Origin: Isoetes taiwanensis
Taxonomy: Eukaryota > Streptophyta > Lycopodiopsida > Isoetales > Isoetaceae
Length of the DNA stretch: 64,000 bases
Assembly: GCA_021234155.1 (NCBI GenBank)
Contig: JAJEKV010000003.1
Coordinates: 8,248,413 to 8,312,412, forward strand
Reading direction: 5' to 3'
Below are positions 56,582 to 64,000 of the stretch, piece after piece. The translations under genes and the position numbers were made by a program. Under the pieces are notes generated by a model that worked only from the letters and a program-made list of their open reading frames with translations, made no database searches and was not told where the DNA came from. Position 1 is the stretch's first letter, and every line of letters begins with the position of its first letter.

Positions 56582-56767
56582 TTTGAAAAAGGGAAAACTA
56601 CCAAAATACCCTTATGAGTTTGTGTAATTACCAAAATACCCTACCAAAATGCCCCTACATACCTACTATACACAAGGGCATTTTGGTAATTTTGAAACTC
56701 ATAAGGGTATTTTGGTAATTACACAAACTCATCATAAGGGTATTTTGGTAGTTTTCCCTTTGAAAAA
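56582..56767. mobile_element. MULE-like foldback element with 9-bp target duplication
   Basis: Element 56591-56758 (168 bp) has long terminal inverted repeats of ~50 bases beginning GGGAAAACTACCAAAATACC; the right arm differs by a 3-base insertion. It is flanked by TTTGAAAAA on both sides (56582-56590, 56759-56767), a 9-bp target duplication typical of Mutator-like elements. Inner copies of CCAAAATACCC/GGGTATTTTGG fill most of the length. No coding capacity. Confidence 0.8.
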
Positions 56768-56768
56768 A

Positions 56769-57117
56769 GCCTAGAATATTAGGCGATTCCTTAAGAAATA
56801 TTCGAGAAGGAGGGTAGAGGATAAGGCGAATCCATAGTTATGATGCTTCTAAGGGCATAGATTGAAATGGAGAAAGATGTCATGGGCAGATTCAGCATAG
56901 ATGGCATAGATGGATTCAGCAATATGGCATAGATGGCTTCCTACAGGCCGGCGTTTTTAACCGTGTTTGGATTTTGCTGGAAATAAACAATATCAACTGC
57001 TAACAGACCAAGCTTTCTTTACACTTTTGCATTTCTCTGCTCCGGTCTGCATTGCGCGAAGAAATTATCGTCTAATTCGAGTTGGGTTTTGCTATTCCAT
57101 TCGATCGATCCCTAGCT
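56769..57117. other. Non-coding stretch
   Basis: Contains a short imperfect repeat (GGCATAGATGGATTCAGCA / TATGGCATAGATGGCTTCC near 56890-56940) and leader-like sequence before the next ATG. Confidence 0.35.
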
Positions 57118-57264
57118 ATGGCTGCCACCGATGTTTCTACCGAAAATCAGGCTCCCGCAATGAACCCCTGCTCCCTTGCACCCCTGCTCCAGAATCCCTG
57201 CTTGGATTTTGACTTCTGCACCCCTGCTCCAGAATCACCGCTTCTTATGGTTTCTCTTCTGTAA
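57118..57264 (+). CDS. Small open frame, possible short or first exon
   Basis: ATG in strong plant context (AGCTATGGCTGCC) opens a 48-residue frame MAATDVSTENQAPAMNPCSL ... MVSLL. It holds a doubled CACCCCTGCTCCAGAATC segment (unit ~39 bases), read in two frames (SLAPLLQNPC and CTPAPESP). No family recognised. It may be an N-terminal exon (a GTAAAG donor-like site lies at the stop) or non-coding. Confidence 0.2.
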   Translation: MAATDVSTENQAPAMNPCSLAPLLQNPCLDFDFCTPAPESPLLMVSLL

Positions 57265-57596
57265 AGATGATCATTAAGTTATTATTCCCCAAAACATAAC
57301 ATTATGCTTATCATGATTATTGCAGACATGCTTATTATGCTTATTCTATCATGATTATTCTTGACATGTATATTGCAGACTGAAGAAAGAAGAAACACAC
57401 ATGCTTATCATGATGGAAATATCTTTCTGTTACATCTCCGGGCCCTTCAACAACGGGTTCTGTAAGTATGATTTTTTCTGCAAAAATCTCTCCCTTACAT
57501 CTCGTGACTTTTAACAGCGTTTCTGTAACTAAATTTTTATAGCAAGGTGTACGGAATATGCAAAGAACTTCTTTTATGTTGAATTCTAGCTCATGG

Positions 57597-57990
57597 AATC
57601 GCCATGGCGATTTATATGAGCAAGAAAAAGGTTGCAGAGATATTGCAGAGATATGGATATGCTCACCAAAATCGCTACAGCGATTATTTTGAGCATAAAT
57701 ATGCTTTTTTTTTAAAGGCTGTATATAATATTAGCAAAATAAGCAAGTTAATTTGCCTTTAGAGTGCCTAATATGTTCTCCATTTTAGTTTCAATAGATC
57801 GCAGTGGCGATTTTTGCGAGCCCACCATGTATAAATTTGTCACAATTGTTATACCATGTTTTATAAAATGGCTTTAAAAAATTCGTATATTGGTCTTTAA
57901 TGATAAAAAAGAATGCTATGGCGATTTGTCCAACCATTTGTGCATGTTTTTTCTTGATTAATGAGGTCTGCATGGACGACTTTTAGCGAT
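57597..57990. repeat. Dispersed GCGATT palindromes
   Basis: A perfect 16-base palindrome AATCGCCATGGCGATT at 57597 is followed by degenerate relatives at 57670 (AATCGCTACAGCGATT), 57798 (GATCGCAGTGGCGATT), 57911 (GAATGCTATGGCGATT) and a half-site at ~57983. Four of the five continue with a TTATATGAGC-like segment. Spacing is irregular (73, 128, 113, ~70). Confidence 0.55.
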
Positions 57991-57999
57991 TTATATGGG

Positions 58000-59244
58000 C
58001 ACTGCAACCTATTTCAAGTCAAACGAGAATTCCAAATTTCTCTAATTAATGAATTCTTGCATAATCCAAAGACAAAAGTGAAAAAGGATGTGATTGGCCG
58101 TTCCTTGTTCTATATCAGGTGTTTTGTTTAGAGCAATAAGACAAAAGTATATGCAAAAAAGTTGGAAATCTAATCTGTAGTTCAAGTAAATCATCGAGCT
58201 AGATTATTGGCGCCCTTCCATAGACCTCTATTACTGCTGCCATGGAGGTCGGAAGAAGGAACCTCGCCAAACGTTACCACACCTCAGACCTCTGATTTGC
58301 AGGCCTTACATCACAGTTTTGTAAAACTATGCCTCCCTTCTTTTGTTAAACTCTGGTAGTTTCCTTCCTTATTTTTTACTCTCTTTCCTCGGTGTTTGGT
58401 GACTCCTGTAGCTGTGACCCTGGTATATCACCGGTAGCATTTTCGTTTAAAGAGGCACATGAAGAAGTAGATGAATGCATGAAGAGGCCGAGGGTTGTTG
58501 GAAATGTTAAGGTAGAGAATGAGCATGTTTTTTTGGAAGGACGACTAACATAAAAATACCAAGGGAGGGGCAGAACAAACCTGTTTTGTTCAACAGATGC
58601 AGAAAAACTCCCTAGGTAAGGTGTGGAAGAATTTGCTCTGCTAGACAGCCATAAACCGCCCATCAGATTCTGGCATGGCAACAAAACATCAGTTGGGTCA
58701 TCAAAACTCTGCCGTTTCATAGTGCTGGTTCCTGAACGATCATACAGAACCCATTTTTTCTTCCCTCAAAATCCACATTTTCTGTTTGTGGCAGCAGAGT
58801 TAAGCCGACTCGGTGGCACAAGATACACCTCATCTCAAAGGATGCCACAGCTAGAGCATGGCCAGAGGCGAAACCAAAGCATGGCCAGAAGCACTCTTCA
58901 AAATTAAAACATCAGATTTCGCCACCAAATCCGGCAGAAGGGACTCTAGACCACCTGCCATGGTGTGTTTGGAGTTAGAAGAAAGAAAAGCGCCCTCAAA
59001 GAGCGTCTCCAGACCGTCAATAAGCCATCGCCAAACTCGGAGCAAAAAGCAGGAGAAAAGGTTACCCTGTTTTCATTTTCAAAGACACGTGTCTCTCCCA
59101 GGTTTTTTTTTGCATCAAACAAAATAAAAAGGGAACATGCTTTATATATGAGTGATATCGTGGAATTTAAGCTCATGGATGATTGTATGCAGTCACACTA
59201 GGACACATGCGTACCATTCGAGTGGCAACTTAGCAACATGCTCA
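58000..59244. other. Stretch with overlapping frames, no gene called
   Basis: Frames on both strands (58376-58720 minus, 114 codons; 58623-58907, 58858-59127 and 58965-59201 plus) overlap. A plus-strand frame at about 58390-58550 (SFKEAHEEVDECMKRPRVVG then NVKVENEHVFLEGRLT) looks coding-like but I cannot name it. Possibly a decayed gene. Confidence 0.25.
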
Positions 59245-60207
59245 TAACACTACCACCCCAATTCTGGGTCCACACCTAAAAACAACAGTAACAAAAAGAC
59301 CACATGTCGTTGTTCCAAAAAATCTACATGTGGTTATGTGGAGGTGTGGTTTATTTAGGAGGCGGTGTAGTTTTTTTTATGGAGCTATAGTTTTTTTTTT
59401 TTTTTAAGGTGTGGTCTTTTTTTGAGGTGTCGTTTTTTTAAAAGAAGTGTTGCTTATTTTTTGGAGGAGGTGTTGTTTTTAAGAAGGTGTTGTTTTTTGA
59501 GGTGTAGTTTATAACTAGGTGTAGTTTTTAAGGAGTCGTTTTTTATGGAAGTATAGTTTTTTGAAGTGTGGTTTATAAGGAGGTATAGTTTTTAAGTGGT
59601 TGTTTTTAAGGAAGTAAGGTTTTCTAAAGTGGTATGATTTTTTTTAATCGAAGTGTTGTTTTTTGAGGTGTTGTTTATAAGTGGATGTAGTTTTTAAATA
59701 GCTGTTTTTTAAAGAAGTATGGTTTTTTGAAGTGTGGTTTATAAGCGGGTGTAGTTTTTAAGTGGCCGTTTTTTAATGAAATATGGTTTTCTGAAGTGGT
59801 GTAGTTTAAGTGGCTGTTTTTTAATGAAGTATGGTTTTCTGAAGTGGTGTAGTTTATAACTAGGTGTAATTTTTAAGAAGCTATTTTTAAGGAAGTATGA
59901 TTTTTTTTTGTGTGGTTTATATAACTAGGTATAGTTTTTACGTAGCTATTTTTTAAAGTAAGTATGGTTTTTTGAGGTGTGGTTTTTTAAGTAGGTATAG
60001 TTTTTAAGTGGCTGTTTTTTTTACAGAAGTATGGTTTTTTGAAGTGGCGTAGTTTTTACGCATCTATTTCTTAAGGAAGTATGGTTTTTTTGAGGTTATT
60101 TTTTAAGCAAAGCACCACCACTTGGAATATTGTTTGTGTGCTCAACTTTGGGAATGTATCGTATTGTTTTACTTTCGTGAAAAATAACTTCAACGGTTAG
60201 ATCCAAC

Positions 60208-60575
60208 CACTACAAGAGAATGAGCATTTTTTGTCAGAAAAATTGTCAGACTATCTAGAGAGATTTTTGCTTGACGTACAGGCTGACGAACGTACTGACG
60301 ATTACTATTTTGATGCTTTTCCTGACGATACTACGTCAAACATATCGTCACATAAATCGTCAGAAGCCTTCGTCAGGTTAAGCGTCACATTAATCGTCAG
60401 AATATACGTCAAATATGTATCGCCGTAAAAGCGCGCCGAGTTTGCGTCGAATTTGCGTCGAACCGGCCGGAATAATCGTCAGAAAATGCGTCAGATATAA
60501 CATCAGATATATCATCAGATTTTGCGTCAGACTATTTGTCAGATATTGCATCAGACTAATCGTCAGATGATGCTT
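60208..60575 (+). mobile_element. Inner CACTA terminus with CGTCAGA repeats
   Basis: CACTACAAGAGAATGAGCAT at 60208 is a canonical CACTA end, followed by some twenty copies of (C/A)GTCAGA, CGTCAAA or GACGATT-type motifs in both orientations up to about 60575, like the TNPA-binding subterminal motifs of En/Spm. The matching right end was not found inside the outer element, so this is a truncated insertion. Confidence 0.7.
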
Positions 60576-60829
60576 TTCTAGGCGCTATTACAATTTTAGT
60601 TATAACATTTCATTGAACAATATATTTTAGATGAAATTTGATGTTTCACAAAGGGGCATAAAATTGATACTGGGTAGCAGAAATCACCGTTCGGACGTCG
60701 CTTAAAGTGCTTAAACGCAACGATTTTTCAGCACATAATAAGCATTTAACGTGCGGTGCTTATTTAGACAAGCACCTGATGAAATATTTTTTGGTTGATT
60801 CACAATAATTCTTCACGAAAGTGACTCAA

Positions 60830-61235
60830 ATTTGATCTCCTAATACGTTTTTGCATCTCCAATCTAATGGAAGAGACGACATTAGATTTTATGAAGCCGT
60901 TTGTGAGATATAAGCTTTTCCCTTATAGATACCAGAAATCGTTTTTTAGTTTTTTTCACTATCAATCCTCTATGGAATGATCTGAAACTTGGTCTCCAAA
61001 GACATTTTTGCATCATGAATCCAATGGAATAGACGGCATCAAATTCTGTATTGTAGTTTGTAAGATATTAGGCTTTTACGGTAAAATATCAGAAATCGTT
61101 TTTTGGCCTCTTGCGGTGAAAATACTTAATAGATTTAACTGAAACTTGGTGTCCTAGGACGTTTTTGTACTATGAATCCATAGGAACTGACGGCAATCCA
61201 TTTCGTCAAGTAGTTTATGAGATATTGGCTTCTAC
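60830..61235. repeat. Three diverged ~157-bp tandem repeats
   Basis: Units near 60834, 60991 and 61147 share TTTTTGCAT or TTTTTGTAC, AATCCAATGGAA-like, GACGGCA and TTTGTGAGATAT-GGCTTTT segments. They lie between the inner CACTA subterminal region and the LINE fragment; no coding signal. Confidence 0.65.
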
Positions 61236-61479
61236 TCTATGGCAACCTTGATCGAATTTTTCATGATTGTGCTCAAAATATGCACAGGTAGAAGCTGCAA
61301 TTTCATAAGGATTCTTAGTTTTGGATGTCGATTCCAATGAGCCATAGCTTGCTGTATTTGGTGAAGTAGATCAAATGCCACAAATGGAGTGTCGCTGCTG
61401 TTACGAAGCATCGGGCTCATATCAAAAAATTTTAGCCATTGATTGATTTTGACGGTCCTAATGGTCCAGGTCTTCTCAT

Positions 61480-61772
61480 AGTAGATGGTCTGGCATTCCA
61501 AGGGAAGAACGTATTTGCTCGTTGTGCACAAACAAGGATATTGAAGACGAAGAGCATGTGTTCTTAACATGCATAGCATACGCAGAACTCAGGGACAAAT
61601 TTGATATTAATTTTCGTAACTTCCATACTCTCTTAGATTTGGATCCACAAAAGCTAGGTTGTTATCTCAAGACAGTGGAGTCACATAGACTATTTTTAAT
61701 TCACCTACAATCAAACAGAAATATGTAATTTGTTGCTCTATGACCTCAAGGTCCTAAAGGGCATGATCAATA

Positions 61773-61865
<93 letters not shown>
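61480..61865 (+). mobile_element. LINE 3' end with (ATT)n tail
   Basis: Reads GIPREERICSLCTNKDIEDE then EHVFLTCIAYAELRDKF, a reverse-transcriptase zinc-binding domain (C-x2-C ... E-H-x4-C), ending at a stop at 61726-61728. About 45 bases later a run of ~30 ATT units (61774-61865) forms the tail. Upstream sequence (61260-61480) is degenerate. 5'-truncated copy, inserted inside the CACTA element; its tail differs from the TATTC tail of the LINEs at 9.8 and 29.9 kb, so it is another family. Confidence 0.7.
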
Positions 61866-61867
<2 letters not shown>

Positions 61868-62769
61868 CTGTAAATCTATGCATGTTCATTTTATATAAAT
61901 CTATGTATCAACATTCTTCTTTTGTGAGAAAAATAACACTTGAAAACAATAGTTATTTCTTAAAAACCACACTTTTCCTAAAAAACACGTATCAATAAAA
62001 AAAAAAACACTTAGAAACAACATAATTAAAAAACCACATTTTTTTAAAAAGCACCTGTCATTTTGTTAAGAAAACAACACTTAGAAACAACAGAGTTAAA
62101 AAAAAACCACATTCTTCTTAAAAAACACATATTATTTTATTAAGAAAACAACACTTAGAAACAACATAGTTTACAAAAAACCACATTCTTCCTAGAAAAC
62201 ACATATCACTTTTTTAAGAAAACAACATAATTAAAAAAAAAAAAAACAAAGAAACTACGTGTAGTTTCTAGCAAAATTGGACAAAATTCTATACGTAGTT
62301 TTTTAGTGTTTTTTTCATACAAAACAATAGTTAAAAACTACATGTGGACCTTTTAGGTTTTATTAAGAACCACATGTCTATTTTAGAAAAAGCAACACTT
62401 GAAAACTACATCTACTTCTAAAAAACAACATGTAGACACACACGTAATTCCTACGTGTAGATAATTTTGACAAAACTCTACGTGTAGACTTTTAACAAAA
62501 AAAACTACATGTATAAAAATTTGGCTAAAAACTACACGTTATTTCTAGCAAAATCGGACAAAAAACAACACGTAGTTTTTTTATGTTGTTTTTTAGTAAA
62601 AACCACACTAAAAAACAACATGTGGACCCAGTATTGGGGTGGTTATGTAACTATCTGACATGGACAATAGCTCCTGTATGTCATGAGGTGACTCACTCAG
62701 GATGCACATTTCCATTCTATTTGCTCGTTCACGAACATCAATTGCAGCATACTAGAGCCTATCTCTATG

Positions 62770-63040
62770 GGTGTAAATATGGTAATGCTACCCAAAAAGC
62801 ACCATCCGGACAAGTGCTTTAGGCGCTTTGCTTGAAGACATTTCTCTTCAACGACCTTAGAGTTGTTACTTAAAAAACAATATATATGATGTAGGAAGGC
62901 AAGGAGCGATGATATAGATCTCGTGGAGGAGCGTACAAATTGTGGAAGTCAAGTTATGACACATTTTTTCTTAGTCATAGGTGCTTTAGGTGCTATGTGC
63001 TTTCGCGCTTTTTTGGGTAGCATTACCATATTTACACCCC
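62770..63040. mobile_element. Foldback element (~270 bp)
   Basis: Inverted arms of ~32 bases: GGGTGTAAATATGGTAATGC continuing ACCCAAAAAGC at 62770-62801, complement at 63007-63039. Interior has GTGCTTTAGGCGCT and GTGCTTTAGGTGCT. CTAT flanks both sides (62766-62769, 63040-63043), a possible short target duplication. Confidence 0.6.
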
Positions 63041-64000
63041 TATGTACATCTCTGAGTTGCTTGCCATACTTTTGGAGTATTGCATTTGCAGACTCCTCGT
63101 GAACAAACATCTTCACTATCCCCATCACAAGAGCCTTCATCTCACCTCAAGAAGGCCGTGACAGAACCTCCTCTCGATGGCATGGGTGTCGAGATTATAG
63201 GAGATCTCACTTGGGATAAGTAATCCTTCAGCCCGACGTCGGAAGGATTCGGGTGAGACTGCAATCTGCTCAATCTCAATCATCTGGGAAAATGCATGCA
63301 TCGTGAACGACAAACTTGCCATGAATGATTTGTATAAGGGGTCAACAATGGATTAAATGAATTTAGAAATAAAGCATGGATTCAGAAGTGAAGCATGTAG
63401 CTAGTAGGCTAGTAGGGACTCGGGCAAGAGATCGCTTCGGTGAGGGGTCGGTAGGGATCCAAAGAAGAAGATTGTTGATCCCCGCTTCAAGTGCCTCTAA
63501 AATGGTTGAGCAATCGATCTAAACAATAATCCAAACACTTAATCGATTGTTGGATCAACCAAAATACCATTTTGTAGTAGCTTCTTCATGTTTCTCGGAG
63601 GGCCCATGTAGCAGATGATGTTGGATGGGGGATTTCCCATAGAGTATACGGCGGGGCATCATATACCTTGTGGAAGCATCACAAAGGCCGAAACGATGCA
63701 AACTTTTGTAGGGCTCCCGATCTGCCAGACCTTGAAGCAACCTAAAAAAAAGGACGTTAAATCTCCACCATAACTCTCCTATTTAGGAGGAATCCACTTA
63801 TGGGAAGAGAGCCCGGGAAGAGGGTAGCTTGATAGAGTAAGCCCGGGCAAGCTCGATAGGGTTGCCCTTTTCTTTTAGTTAAATCACCATTGTCAACTAA
63901 TCAAATCAAATCATGGCTGTCGGATTTAAGGCAAATCAAATTTTGGCCGTCGGATTTAGGGCGTGATGATTACCGACTTACACCAAACCCTTATAAGAAG
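63041..64000. other. Non-coding stretch at the window end
   Basis: No gene recognised; short minus-strand frames (63137-63322, 63555-63740) lack domains. Near the end GTCGGATTTARGGC is repeated (63918 and 63950). Confidence 0.35.

Larger units (their letters stand above)
59245..62650. mobile_element. CACTA-like element (3.4 kb) with nested insertions
   Basis: Left end CACTACCACCCCAAT at 59248; right end ATTGGGGTGGTTATG to 62647. The terminal ~27 bases match in inverted orientation at about 24 positions; the right TAGTG has decayed to TTATG. Both ends are flanked by TAA (59245-59247, 62648-62650), a 3-bp target duplication as expected for CACTA elements. Subterminal regions hold dozens of GTGTGGTTTTTT/GTAGTTTTTAAG units on the left (59330-60110) and their complements (AAACAACACTTAGAAACAAC, AAAAACCACATT) on the right (61930-62640). 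No transposase of this family is visible; the middle is occupied by another CACTA terminus and a LINE 3' end. Confidence 0.75.

Noticed and set aside
58376-58720. 114-codon minus-strand frame
   Set aside because: No domain; the opposite strand shows equally good frames; evidence insufficient to call either.

Overview
The window is nuclear DNA of a land plant. It carries spliced genes of plant families: a receptor-like kinase, an NPF/PTR transporter and a strictosidine-synthase-like protein. It also carries decayed copies of a P4-ATPase flippase, a DRP2-type dynamin and a PLS-class PPR protein, and all the main plant transposon orders (CACTA, Helitron, MULE-like, LINE, tRNA-derived SINE, Ty3/gypsy chromovirus). 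Gene density is low: three convincing intact or edge-cut genes in 64 kb. This and the style of the PPR relic would suit a large-genome seed-free vascular plant such as a fern, but the sequence does not prove the lineage.

Layout. 1-1139: 3' part of a receptor-like kinase with a GC-AG intron. 1140-13500: mostly non-coding, with a GTAC-rich tract, terminal-inverted-repeat elements, CACTA and Helitron termini, a LINE tail, and a retroposed transcript with poly(A) and a target-site duplication. 13.9-15.7 kb: broken P4-ATPase. 16.8-18.0 kb: decayed LINE. 18.0-19.2 kb: local duplications and a long hairpin. 21.76-24.0 kb: intact four-exon NPF transporter. 24-31 kb: repeats, a LINE 3' end, foldback elements and a SINE. 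31-33 kb: a ~1.05 kb tandem duplication holding two copies of a dynamin (DRP2-like) pseudogene. 33.2-35.0 kb: frameshifted PPR. 36-42 kb: repeats and an unidentified decayed coding region. 42.4-44.0 kb: intact four-exon strictosidine-synthase-like gene. 44.6-51 kb: foldback element, gypsy pol relic, LINE reverse transcriptase relic. 51.5-55.6 kb: kinase 3' relic, purine-rich tract, a decayed gene with an EAR-like motif, and an array of perfect palindromes. 56.6-64 kb: MULE-like foldback with a 9-bp duplication, a 3.4-kb CACTA element that contains another CACTA terminus and a LINE 3' end, and one more foldback.

The genes show no functional linkage; they are unrelated single genes in a repeat-rich setting. 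The strongest structural themes are (i) many recent direct tandem duplications of unique sequence (19 bp to ~1 kb), at least one of which shifts the frame of a gene relic, (ii) nested or composite CACTA insertions, and (iii) short palindrome-cored repeats of unknown origin. No RNA gene, CRISPR array or organellar gene was recognised.
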